64,000 nt of DNA from positions 62,001 to 126,000 of the IMG/VR virus record IMGVR_UViG_3300023170_000009. One strand, given 5' to 3'. Below are positions 8,329 to 15,624 of the stretch, piece by piece. This DNA is from a virus. Within the stretch, counting starts at the first letter, position 1. Each line of letters starts with the position of its first letter. The position numbers and the translations under genes are program-made. Below the pieces are notes generated by a model that was not told the DNA's origin, made no database searches, and saw only the letters and a program-made list of their open reading frames with translations.

Positions 8329-9010
8329 TACCCAATTCCTGTAATTCTATATTGTGCATAAATTCATTTTTAAGAGCAGAGTCTGTGCGTAACAAACCTT
8401 TTAGAACTGTGGTTTGTGTAGAACTATTAGAAGATCTAATGCCTCTATTTTCACAACAACCATGTCGTGCTCTAATATAAACACCTACTGCTTTAGACTC
8501 AGTTAGCCTTTCAATTTCTTTAGCAATCATTTCGGTAAGTTCTTCTTGTAGGTGTCCGCGAGATGCTAAGTGTTGTGCTACTCTCGTATATTTAGATAAT
8601 CCAATAACCTTTTGTCCAGGCATACAAGCAATGTAACAAACACCTTGAACGGGTTGATGATGGTGAGAACACATGCTTTTAATGTCTGATCTAATTACAA
8701 TTAATTGTTCGTAATTATCTTCATTAGGAAAGGAAGTAACCGCAGGGGGCTTTTCGTATCTACCACCCATAATTTCTAGTACATACATTTTTGCTAGACG
8801 CCTAGCGGTGTCCCTACTGTTAGGATCATTTTCAGTATCAATAACTAGAGACTCTAGAACACCTTGAAACTTTCCTTCTAGTTCGTTAATTAGTTGATCG
8901 TGCTCCCAGCTCTCAATATGTTGTGAGATGTTATCACACGCAAAGAAACGAACACCTCTTTTCTTAAGGCGTTCTGCGATTTCCTGACTTACAGGCTTTC
9001 TATTTTCCAT
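8315..9010 (-). CDS. folE: GTP cyclohydrolase I
   Basis: A 231-residue enzyme that converts GTP to 7,8-dihydroneopterin triphosphate, first step of folate and 7-deazaguanine synthesis. Zinc-binding motifs are intact: CSHHHQPVQG (114-123; Cys114, His117) and HGCCENRG (183-190; Cys185). GLSKYTRVAQHLASR (137-151) is the conserved GTP-site region. Length fits the bacterial type I family. A perfect sigma70 promoter sits just upstream at 9051-9079 inside the preceding gene, so folE and the genes to its left can be read independently. In this context it most likely feeds QueD/QueE. Confidence 0.95.
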   Translation of the reverse strand: MENRKPVSQEIAERLKKRGVRFFACDNISQHIESWEHDQLINELEGKFQGVLESLVIDTENDPNSRDTARRLAKMYVLEIMGGRYEKPPAVTSFPNEDNYEQLIVIRSDIKSMCSHHHQPVQGVCYIACMPGQKVIGLSKYTRVAQHLASRGHLQEELTEMIAKEIERLTESKAVGVYIRARHGCCENRGIRSSNSSTQTTVLKGLLRTDSALKNEFMHNIELQELGSGRF

Positions 9011-9437
9011 TATTTAAATTCTCCCACGGAAATACTATCCAATTTGCGTTATTATATAACGTCATTCCCTCAATGTCAAGTGCTATATCTGACCGTTTGT
9101 TAAAAATGGTACCGTATTTAGCAAGCTTGGTTTGTGATTTCATTTCAGTTATTGTTTTACCTGTATCTAAAATGTCATCAAATATCAATGTGTCTGGTTC
9201 ATCATTCCTTAATAAGGTACCCAGATCCCGTTGAGATCCGTCCCTTGTTTGCCATATGAATGGTTCGAATGGCACATTTAGGAAGTGTGAGAGCATTACC
9301 CCCGGGACTAATCCTCCTCTTGATACCCCTAAGATTTTGTTTACGGGAAAGTCTAAGTTTTTGCATATTGACTCCATTATTAATTCTAAATCCGACCACT
9401 GCACAAATAATTGTTTTTTACTATCATCTATCTGCAT
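9000..9437 (-). CDS. Purine phosphoribosyltransferase-like protein
   Basis: A 145-residue type I PRTase. The PPi loop region ILGVSRGGLVPG (about 35-46) and the PRPP-binding motif LIFDDILDTGKT (about 84-95) are both complete. The short size and RGG loop resemble xanthine/hypoxanthine-guanine PRTases (Gpt), but base specificity cannot be read from sequence. The ATG at 9437 overlaps the queE stop as TGATG, implying translational coupling. Lying between queE and folE it may supply guanine nucleotides to FolE or salvage a deazapurine base; both are inferences. Confidence 0.85.
   Translation of the reverse strand: MQIDDSKKQLFVQWSDLELIMESICKNLDFPVNKILGVSRGGLVPGVMLSHFLNVPFEPFIWQTRDGSQRDLGTLLRNDEPDTLIFDDILDTGKTITEMKSQTKLAKYGTIFNKRSDIALDIEGMTLYNNANWIVFPWENLNNGK
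9051..9079 (-). promoter_or_regulatory. Consensus sigma70 promoter for folE operon
   Basis: TTGACA (9074-9079 on the minus strand), 17-base spacer, TATAAT (9051-9056). Transcription would start near 9044, about 34 bases before the folE ATG. All 12 consensus bases match. It lies within the 3' end of the phosphoribosyltransferase gene. Confidence 0.85.
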
Positions 9438-10324
9438 CACGTACCTATTTGGTTGCCAAACACATAAGCATGATTACGAGTAGCAACCTTGTATCCTCGT
9501 TTCATAGCTTCGACACAAATGTCTGCTACTTCTTCTTGTTCTTCTTTTGTAGCACCCACAGGCATAATCCAAATATCTGGCATAGTCATTTCTGCAAAAG
9601 AACAATACTCTTGAACTTGCCGTACATATTCTTCTAGTTCAAACCAACTTTCTTCTGATCCGTTACAAACAAATTTAAGACAACCAGTGCTAACAGTATT
9701 AAAAAGGTAAGACATAAAGTTGTCTACATCTACCCTGTCTATTTCGCCTGCGGTATGTAAAGTCTTTGGACTAATAGCCCAATGCCAACGAATGCCCATT
9801 TCAGCTAAGAATATGTTTATATAATCTTGTAAATCTTTGCTTAGTTTTTTTGTGCCGTTTGTTTCTACTGTAATGATCTTAGGAACATTTCCTCGAATAA
9901 GAAACTCATTAACAATGGCTTTCATTTGCCTTTGTTGTAGCATAGGCTCACCACCAGTAAAGGCAAGCATATTTTCTTGTTTTGTTATAGGATGTGTAAA
10001 CTTACCGTAAGGTAAAAGTTCTTCTAATTTATTACAAGCTTCTTCTGGGTTTGTATCTTGTGCGAGATGTTTATACTTCATAGACCAAGAATAGGAAGAG
10101 TCGCAACCATACTCCCACACAGGAAGGTCTTCTACACGCTTAACATCTATTAAGTCATAATCTTTATAGGGAAGTTTCCATGTGCTTGGATCTGAGGGAG
10201 TAGCTTGTCCAAAACCATTACACTCTAAGTTACAACCAAAAAATCTAATCCAAACAGTTGGAGTTCCTGCGAGCTCTGCCTCACCTTGGAACGAATAGAA
10301 CATTTCTGAATAACGAACTTTCAT
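9437..10324 (-). CDS. queE: 7-carboxy-7-deazaguanine synthase (radical SAM)
   Basis: A 295-residue radical SAM enzyme that converts 6-carboxytetrahydropterin to 7-carboxy-7-deazaguanine (CDG). The cluster motif is split: GCNLEC supplies Cys31 and Cys35, and the third Cys (Cys74, in YGCDSSYSW) comes after an insertion of nearly 40 residues, an arrangement I recall from cyanophage QueE. N-terminal SEMFYSFQGEA is the family start motif; TGGEP (123-127) binds SAM. A perfect sigma70 promoter lies directly upstream. It leads the queE-PRTase-folE-exonuclease-dpdA run. No queC is visible in the window. Confidence 0.93.
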   Translation of the reverse strand: MKVRYSEMFYSFQGEAELAGTPTVWIRFFGCNLECNGFGQATPSDPSTWKLPYKDYDLIDVKRVEDLPVWEYGCDSSYSWSMKYKHLAQDTNPEEACNKLEELLPYGKFTHPITKQENMLAFTGGEPMLQQRQMKAIVNEFLIRGNVPKIITVETNGTKKLSKDLQDYINIFLAEMGIRWHWAISPKTLHTAGEIDRVDVDNFMSYLFNTVSTGCLKFVCNGSEESWFELEEYVRQVQEYCSFAEMTMPDIWIMPVGATKEEQEEVADICVEAMKRGYKVATRNHAYVFGNQIGT

Positions 10325-10349
10325 GATATACCTGTGTTAAATAAAACGA

Positions 10350-10378
10350 ATTATATTATTATTTAGAAGAAATGTCAA
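10350..10378 (-). promoter_or_regulatory. Consensus sigma70 promoter for queE operon
   Basis: TTGACA (10373-10378, minus strand), 17-base spacer, TATAAT (10350-10355). The start point would be near 10343, about 20 bases before the queE ATG at 10324. It overlaps the 3' end of the gp55 gene. Perfect match to the host consensus marks it as an early-type promoter. Confidence 0.88.
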
Positions 10379-10946
10379 GCTCTTCTGTGTTTGAATCTGA
10401 CCTTTTATCTAAATACTTTGGTCTTCGTTTAATAACCTTTTTCTTGGACTGTTCTTCTTTATGCTTGGCTTCTTCTCTAGCATTGTTGTCCAATTGTTCT
10501 TGCATCCACTTTAGATATTCATTTGTTTGCGGGTCGTTGTCACCAACCTCATCCATTAAACTTTGTATATCTATACTCTGAAGATACTTAATCTTTTTGT
10601 TAATCATGTCTTTCTCTTTCTGTATTCTGCGCAAGAAAGCATAATAGGTTATTTGTGTGAAGTATGCGAATGGGTTTTTAGATTTTTCTGGATCAAAGTT
10701 ATCAATATATGTTAAACAGTTTTCAATGCCGTCCAACACCATTTCATCTCTAAAAGTATAATTGATAAAATTAGATTTCATAGATAAGTGATTTGCAATC
10801 TTAATAAAGCACTCACCTAAATAGTCCGTTACAGGTGGTTTGTCCCGCCCTTCTTCCTGGGCAGCTAAAACACTCTTCTTATACTCTGATATTTTTTGAT
10901 AGAACTCTTTGTTGTCAACATAGTGAGCTCTTACGTTTTCTTTCAT
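10359..10946 (-). CDS. gp55: gp55 sigma factor for late transcription
   Basis: A 195-residue sigma70-family protein that directs host RNA polymerase to the TATAAATA late promoters. The core NPFAYFTQITYYAFLRRIQKEK stretch (about 90-111) is the region-2 helix typical of T4 gp55 and stationary-phase sigmas, preceded by NFDPEKSKN. The ATG at 10946 is preferred since GGAG lies 6 bases upstream; the longer frame would start at TTG without a ribosome site. The C-terminus is Lys-rich. Matching late promoters are present across the virion genes. Confidence 0.93.
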   Translation of the reverse strand: MKENVRAHYVDNKEFYQKISEYKKSVLAAQEEGRDKPPVTDYLGECFIKIANHLSMKSNFINYTFRDEMVLDGIENCLTYIDNFDPEKSKNPFAYFTQITYYAFLRRIQKEKDMINKKIKYLQSIDIQSLMDEVGDNDPQTNEYLKWMQEQLDNNAREEAKHKEEQSKKKVIKRRPKYLDKRSDSNTEELDISSK

Positions 10947-10972
10947 TTTGGTCTCCATTATAAAAATTTTTC

Positions 10973-11001
10973 TTGACAAGCGTAACGCTTAGTCGTATAA
11001 T
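10973..11001 (+). promoter_or_regulatory. Orphan perfect sigma70 promoter facing antisense to the operon
   Basis: TTGACA (10973-10978), 17-base spacer, TATAAT (10996-11001) on the plus strand. All genes to the right as far as 32 kb are on the minus strand, so it would give an RNA antisense to the 11044-13374 genes or a short non-coding RNA. Two small palindromes border the -10 box. Confidence 0.75.
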
Positions 11002-11015
11002 TCGCTATGTAGCGA
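10978..11015. repeat. Pair of short inverted repeats around the -10 box
   Basis: AAGCG-TAA-CGCTT (10978-10990) lies between the -35 and -10 boxes of the plus-strand promoter, and TCGCTA-TG-TAGCGA (11002-11015) straddles its start point. Both are perfect. They could be an operator, RNA hairpins, or processing signals between the 11044-11469 gene and gp55. Confidence 0.7.
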
Positions 11016-11043
11016 CAAAAGGATAATACACTTTAGTAATTAT

Positions 11044-11469
11044 TTAATGTACTGTCTTTTTAACATTGTTCATAGCATCAATCATTTTATTTAATGCTTC
11101 CTCTTCCTCAGCGGAAACATAATCATCTTCAAATATTCCTTCATCTTCAACAAATGATCCTGTATACTCTACACTCTGTTTGTATACGGTGTCAACCAAT
11201 TGTTTATATGAACGGTAAAACCTTTCTGATAAGGGATATGTTGTTATAACATTTATATCGTCAAAAGTTACTTGAATAGAATCCGTCATAGTCAAATAAG
11301 GTCTAATATGATTTATTTCTCCCAACCCTCTAGGGCCTGGTGCTGGCATTGACAAATACTCCAAAGGATACAAAACTGTAATTCCTTCTTGGGTTCTGTC
11401 TGTATAGCCTATAATATTTTGTCCACCTAACAGGCGAACAACTAATATTTGGCTTTCCTCATTTAACAT
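11044..11469 (-). CDS. Conserved hypothetical protein, possible Sm-like beta domain
   Basis: A 141-residue acidic protein. The N-terminal half (about 6-36: VVRLLGGQNIIGYT, then VLYPLEYL) reads like a small beta-barrel of the Sm/Hfq kind, followed by a helical acidic tail ending in KMIDAMNNVKK. It sits between uvsW and gp55 and overlaps uvsW by 11 bases. I recall similar proteins at this place in marine T4-like phages without known function. The Sm-like reading is a guess from pattern. Confidence 0.75.
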   Translation of the reverse strand: MLNEESQILVVRLLGGQNIIGYTDRTQEGITVLYPLEYLSMPAPGPRGLGEINHIRPYLTMTDSIQVTFDDINVITTYPLSERFYRSYKQLVDTVYKQSVEYTGSFVEDEGIFEDDYVSAEEEEALNKMIDAMNNVKKTVH

Positions 11470-12937
11470 CTATCTTTACCAACTTATAGTTAAACTTTTC
11501 TTCATTATATATTTTGATCCTTTCTATCATATGTAGAAGTGTATAATTCTTCTTAGACTTCCAGGATAAGTCGTCTCCTATATCAAACAGATTACAAGAA
11601 ACTTTATTATCACCCTTTCTCAAACCCCTTCCTATTGACTGTAAGTTCCTAATTCTAGACTTACTAGGAGAAGCAAAAACAATATTATGTAAGTTCCTTA
11701 TATTTATACCCGTTGAAAATGTGCCGTATGATGCGATGATAATTGCATCTGATTCTTTTTCTGTAATAGAACGAATCTGTTCTCTAGTTTCTGTATCTGT
11801 ACCACCGAATACAAAAAAGACCTTCCTGCCATCATTTACCTTTTCTTTGATCATCTCATAAAGGACTTTACCATGCTTCTCTACATATTGAAAAAGTACA
11901 AGGGTATTTCCTTTTTGTGTTATAGATAAGTTTCTAATAATTACATTACGACTATGATTTGTAACAAGCCAATCCATCTCTTCTTGATAGTTCATTTTTT
12001 TAACTAACTGACGATCAGAATCTTTATACTCTAAAATCATTCCTATAATTTTTAAATCGGCAACCTGGTTTTCATCCATAAGTTTTTTAGTGGTTGTAAC
12101 CTTGTATACAGATCCGAAGATGCCTTCTAAAACCAACTTATGTGTTTTAGTGCCATCCAAAGTTCCAGTAGTTCCTATTCTATAAGGAGTATTAGAGCAT
12201 TTGTCAAGGATTGTAGTTAATGATTTTGCTTTAAACTGATGTGCTTCGTCGCCATAGACAACATCAAACTTTTCAAACCAGGACTTTGGAAACTTATAGA
12301 TTGATTGCCAGGTTGAAATTGTGATAGGAAACTCGTTGGACTTTTCTTTGCCACCGTAAATCCTATGACAGTTTTCAGAGACCTTCCAATCAACTGCTGT
12401 AGCATAGTCTTGAAAGTCTCCGTACATCTGTTCTACCAACGAAGTGGTTGGTACTATGATTAATTGTTTTCTTCCTAGCTGTTGATGATAACGAACCAGG
12501 GAATATATAATGAGAGACTTGCCTGAAGCAGTGGGAGACAATAGGAGACTCCTACCTCTATTAATTGCTTCTGTGATTCCGTCAACTTGATAGTCTCTAA
12601 CTTCAATATCTTTTCCATTGCTTTGTAGTTTTAACTCCTTTGTAAAGGTTTCAACGTAAGTCTTTGATACGGGATCGCCAATATCTTTGACATCTAAATT
12701 TAAATCGTACTCCAGTGTGTTGGCAAACTCTTGCAAATACGGCAAAAGCCCAACATATAATTCTTTTCTGTATATGTTAAATAATCTAGCTTTACCGTCC
12801 CACATACGATTACGGTAAAGAGGCATAAAACGAGCACCTGGAACATCAAACGTAAAATAGTCGTTGAGTTCTTGAGCGATACCTGGATCAGTATCGACTA
12901 ATAAATGTACTTCGTTTTTCTTTGTGACTTTGATCAT
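11459..12937 (-). CDS. uvsW: UvsW RNA-DNA helicase
   Basis: A 492-residue superfamily 2 helicase. Q-like motif VRDYQVDGI (113-121), Walker A PTASGKS (135-141), DEAH (230-233), TGTLDG (about 256-261) and the motif VI region QSIGRGLRKG (about 437-446) are all visible. T4 UvsW (503 residues) unwinds R-loops and branched DNA, shutting origin-dependent replication off in favour of recombination-dependent replication. It overlaps uvsY by 4 bases, behind the sigma70 promoter at 13404-13431. Confidence 0.95.
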   Translation of the reverse strand: MIKVTKKNEVHLLVDTDPGIAQELNDYFTFDVPGARFMPLYRNRMWDGKARLFNIYRKELYVGLLPYLQEFANTLEYDLNLDVKDIGDPVSKTYVETFTKELKLQSNGKDIEVRDYQVDGITEAINRGRSLLLSPTASGKSLIIYSLVRYHQQLGRKQLIIVPTTSLVEQMYGDFQDYATAVDWKVSENCHRIYGGKEKSNEFPITISTWQSIYKFPKSWFEKFDVVYGDEAHQFKAKSLTTILDKCSNTPYRIGTTGTLDGTKTHKLVLEGIFGSVYKVTTTKKLMDENQVADLKIIGMILEYKDSDRQLVKKMNYQEEMDWLVTNHSRNVIIRNLSITQKGNTLVLFQYVEKHGKVLYEMIKEKVNDGRKVFFVFGGTDTETREQIRSITEKESDAIIIASYGTFSTGINIRNLHNIVFASPSKSRIRNLQSIGRGLRKGDNKVSCNLFDIGDDLSWKSKKNYTLLHMIERIKIYNEEKFNYKLVKIDVK

Positions 12938-13374
12938 AACAAACCGTTCGTGAACTTAGTCCACTCTACTGCATTCTTGATATCCCATGTACGACTGTTC
13001 AGGGATCTCATGACAGTTTCAACAAATTGGAAACATGTTTTAGCATACTCTAACCTGTCTGCAAGTTTTATAATATCTGCATCGCTATCTAAAAACTCTT
13101 GCATTTCATTTTTAAGTGGCTGGTTTCCCAAATACTGATCCCAACCAAGAGCCTCTAACTCTTCTCTACTGAGTTCACCTCTGTAGTATTTCCACTTTGT
13201 CCTACGTAAAGCAAGCATCTGAGATTCATACTTACGAACCATAAGTCTATAGTTAGACAAATGATTTAAATATTTAGAATGTAACTCTGCTGTACGAACT
13301 GACTCTGAGCCTAAATTAAGCTCATCTATTTTACAATCCTGTTGCCACATATTCTGTATTTCATCAAGTCGCAT
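12934..13374 (-). CDS. uvsY: UvsY recombination mediator
   Basis: A 146-residue helical protein beginning MRLDEIQNMWQQD, like T4 UvsY (137 residues, MRLEDLQEEL). The middle YESQMLALRRTKWKYYRGE matches the basic region of UvsY that has an aromatic YY(S/R)G stretch, and the C-terminal RTWDIKN aligns with T4 RGFAIKH. UvsY loads the UvsX recombinase onto gp32-coated single strands. uvsX itself is not in this window. First gene of the transcription unit starting at 13404-13431. Confidence 0.9.
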   Translation of the reverse strand: MRLDEIQNMWQQDCKIDELNLGSESVRTAELHSKYLNHLSNYRLMVRKYESQMLALRRTKWKYYRGELSREELEALGWDQYLGNQPLKNEMQEFLDSDADIIKLADRLEYAKTCFQFVETVMRSLNSRTWDIKNAVEWTKFTNGLL

Positions 13375-13403
13375 AATATACTCCTAGGTGCTATATATAA
13401 GAC

Positions 13404-13431
13404 ATTATACACGAAACGGTAAAGATGTCAA
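13404..13431 (-). promoter_or_regulatory. Consensus sigma70 promoter for uvsY-uvsW
   Basis: TTGACA (13426-13431, minus strand), 16-base spacer, TATAAT (13404-13409). The start would be near 13397, about 23 bases before the uvsY ATG; AGGAG lies in that leader. It occupies the gap between a late structural gene and the recombination operon. Confidence 0.85.
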
Positions 13432-13447
13432 CGGTTAAGAATACCGT

Positions 13448-14032
13448 TTATATTTCTGCACTGATAATGTATTGTCTATACCTAAATGTAGCTAGTCCTT
13501 GGAAATACTCTGTATTACCTGAGGATATATCAAAGTCTAACCCACTTAAAGCAATAGGGAAAGCATCTTCAAATATAATTCTAGCGATTGGGTTATTATT
13601 AGAGTCCAAAACGAATAATGTGGCATCGCTTTTTTCTCCTAAATTGCCCTGTCTATGTTGCTTAAGATCAGGGAACCTGTAAGCCTGTTTTTGGGCATAC
13701 TCTTTATACTCATCATGGTCTTCTGGGAAACCCAAACCCCTAAGCCAATTATAGAGTTCAGTATAGTTTAAAAGGTTCTCCTGTATTAGGAACCTAATTT
13801 GTAGCTCGCCAAACTGTAACTTATCGCCCGGTTCAGCATAGTCCACTAAGGGTGTTGCTACAATAGGAGTACCCATTGAAACATCCGGTATGTTTGCAGA
13901 CTGACAAAAGAAAGACACGTTTGGAATATTGTGAACTAAAAACTTAAATCCGTTTGGCCTTAAATAATCTAACTCACTTGGATTGCTAGCTTCAAAACTT
14001 GCCTCTGTTATGTTTATCAGTTTGTCTACCAC
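13448..14032 (-). CDS. Tail-tube-fold structural protein (gp19/gp54-like)
   Basis: A 194-residue protein with the layout of T4-like tube proteins: an N-terminal NGFKFLVHNIPNVSFFCQSANIPD block, a central QIRFLIQENLLNYTELYNWLRGLG segment and a C-terminal GLATFRYRQYIIS strand. It resembles the true gp19 encoded at 20026-20541 in general design but is a distinct gene placed next to gp23. It may be a baseplate tube protein (gp54-like) or another tube-ring component. Start is GTG, overlapping the upstream small gene as TAGTG. Late expression is likely from the TATAAATA at 14217. Confidence 0.75.
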   Translation of the reverse strand: MVDKLINITEASFEASNPSELDYLRPNGFKFLVHNIPNVSFFCQSANIPDVSMGTPIVATPLVDYAEPGDKLQFGELQIRFLIQENLLNYTELYNWLRGLGFPEDHDEYKEYAQKQAYRFPDLKQHRQGNLGEKSDATLFVLDSNNNPIARIIFEDAFPIALSGLDFDISSGNTEYFQGLATFRYRQYIISAEI

Positions 14033-14193
14033 TACCTACCTTGCCCTCTATACTTTTTATATGAACGTTTTTTATGCTTGTTCATATGAGACATTGAGCA
14101 CTTTACGCTCCTGCCTCTGCCACCTACACCTTGCGAGGTAGCTTTTTTAACGTGGTTAATCACTGCTTTACCACTGTTCCATTGTTTAGCCAT
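14032..14193 (-). CDS. Small basic protein, 53 residues
   Basis: A short gene with a good ribosome site (AAAGGAG, 7 bases before ATG) and a late promoter 24 bases upstream. The product begins MAKQWNSGKAVINHVKK and is rich in Lys, Arg, Gly and His, ending KKRSYKKYRGQGR, with one Cys. The charge suggests nucleic-acid or capsid binding. From memory, similar small proteins with a SYKKYRGQGR-like end occur beside gp23 in marine T4-like phages. The stop overlaps the next GTG. Function unknown; the gene is well supported. Confidence 0.82.
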   Translation of the reverse strand: MAKQWNSGKAVINHVKKATSQGVGGRGRSVKCSMSHMNKHKKRSYKKYRGQGR

Positions 14194-14216
14194 AATATTA
14201 CTCCTTTAACTAACGT

Positions 14217-14224
14217 TATTTATA
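14217..14224 (-). promoter_or_regulatory. T4-type late promoter
   Basis: TATAAATA on the minus strand, 23 bases before the ATG of the 53-residue gene and immediately after the gp23 terminator, so it restarts transcription for the two genes that follow. Confidence 0.8.
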
Positions 14225-14228
14225 AAAC

Positions 14229-14285
14229 AAAAAAAGAGGGGCTAATGCCCCCCTTCAAAAATGTTCCCTAGGGGAATCTTTTTAT
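14229..14285 (-). terminator. Tandem terminator after gp23
   Basis: On the minus strand the first hairpin TTCCC-CTA-GGGAA (14264-14276) is followed by ATTTTT, and the second GGGGC-ATTA-GCCCC (14238-14251, extendable by two pairs) by seven T. The second is a classic factor-independent terminator. The first also has a T-rich run (TCTTTTTATTTTT) in the plus direction and could stop plus-strand readthrough. Confidence 0.85.
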
Positions 14286-14290
14286 TTTTA

Positions 14291-15556
14291 TTACATAAGG
14301 TTTGTAACCTTAACTGATCTGTAGTATTGGTTTCTATCTGCAGTAAAGTTATCTGCGTCTGTAGAACCATCGGATGCCAATACAAACGGGTTAGCGATCA
14401 TTCCATATCGAGTTTTGAAACCGATTTTAGGCTGGAATGTGCTAGGATCAATTGCTCTGACCATCTGTAAAGGAACATACGGACAGTAGAAAAGACCTGC
14501 GTCATAAGGGCTAGTTCCTTTGTAACCTACAACATAGAACTGGCTAGCAGCGCCTGTGTTTGCAGAATAAGGATCAATGTATACTCTGTAGCGACCGTTT
14601 AATACACCAGCGAAAGTGTTACCTGTGTCATCAACGTTTAAGTTAGTTGAAAGTGCTGGAGCGTAGTCAAGTACACCTGCCATTGCCATTGCAGAAGCTA
14701 CGTCTGCGGAACAGATAATAAAGTTACCTTTTCCTCTACGTGTGTCTTGTGCAATTACGTTAGCGTCTCTTTCGATGTTGAACAATAAGCCCTTGAATCT
14801 TTCAACTGACCAACGTCCATTTGCATCAACGTCTAAGTCAAAAGTACCAGGGGTTGCTGTAGAAGCAGAACCTGTTTTAGCTACTTTGTAAATAGTTCTA
14901 ATAACTTCTCTGTTGATTTCAGCTAAGATCTCTTGAGAGAGGATGTTAGAAAGTTCTGATTCTGCATCAAGACCATGAATAGCTTTAAGGTCCTGTGCAA
15001 GTTCAACAGTGTATTCTGCTTTCAGTGCTCTGGACTTAGCTGTAACGGTTGTCTTCTCGATCGAGAAAGCCATTTCGTTAAGTGTTGTAGAGTCACCAAA
15101 ACCTTCTGCTGTAGAAGTAGAAACACCATTACCTGTTGTGTAAGTACCATCAACAGGGTTGGAGCCGGCATGTGTGCCTGCGCCAGAGAAGTCTGTATCG
15201 GCTTCGTTGAACAGGGCTTCTGTGCCTGTCTGAGAAGAGTAGTGAGACTTCATGGCAAAGATTAAGCCTGTAGGTCCAGTCATTGGCTGAACACCACAAA
15301 CATCATAAGCCATAAGATTAGGCAATGCACGTCTAACTAAGCTGATCAAAATAGGATCATAGTTATCAATGCTTGAACCTGTTTGGTTTGCGTGTGTTGC
15401 TTCGAAAAGAGCAGCCTTTTCTTCACGAAGAGCTTTCTCTTGGTTTTCGAGAACAACTGTGGTTACTGCCTTTTTGTAGCTATCTTTGATCTCAGAAAGA
15501 TCAGGATGAGCTAAAACTGGCTCCCACTTTTTTTGTAGTTCTTCTGTTAGAAACAT
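14291..15556 (-). CDS. gp23: gp23 major capsid protein
   Basis: A 421-residue HK97-fold capsid subunit. The N-terminal FLTEELQKKWEPVL and NYDPILISLVRRALPNLMAYD (about 64-84) segments and the TGPTGLIFAMKSHY motif (about 91-104) are characteristic of T4-like gp23. A likely gp21 cleavage site is LFE|A at 52-53, removing the scaffold-binding arm. Shorter than T4 gp23 (521), as in marine T4-like phages lacking the insertion domain. Own late promoter (15601-15608), ribosome site AAGGAG and downstream terminator fit very high expression. Confidence 0.97.
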   Translation of the reverse strand: MFLTEELQKKWEPVLAHPDLSEIKDSYKKAVTTVVLENQEKALREEKAALFEATHANQTGSSIDNYDPILISLVRRALPNLMAYDVCGVQPMTGPTGLIFAMKSHYSSQTGTEALFNEADTDFSGAGTHAGSNPVDGTYTTGNGVSTSTAEGFGDSTTLNEMAFSIEKTTVTAKSRALKAEYTVELAQDLKAIHGLDAESELSNILSQEILAEINREVIRTIYKVAKTGSASTATPGTFDLDVDANGRWSVERFKGLLFNIERDANVIAQDTRRGKGNFIICSADVASAMAMAGVLDYAPALSTNLNVDDTGNTFAGVLNGRYRVYIDPYSANTGAASQFYVVGYKGTSPYDAGLFYCPYVPLQMVRAIDPSTFQPKIGFKTRYGMIANPFVLASDGSTDADNFTADRNQYYRSVKVTNLM

Positions 15557-15600
15557 TTAAATTTCTCCTTGTTTTTACAGTTACTATTATATAACTTATT

Positions 15601-15608
15601 TATTTATA
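15601..15608 (-). promoter_or_regulatory. T4-type late promoter of gp23
   Basis: TATAAATA on the minus strand, about 44 bases before the gp23 ATG, in the gap after gp22. Confidence 0.88.
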
Positions 15609-15624
15609 ATAAATTACTTTTTGA

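Noticed and set aside
10947-10979. Upstream TTG extension of gp55
   Set aside because: It lacks a ribosome site and overlaps the promoter/hairpin region; the ATG at 10946 has GGAG at proper spacing.
11701-11708. TATAAATA on the minus strand within uvsW
   Set aside because: It is deep in coding sequence with no nearby downstream start in need of a late promoter.
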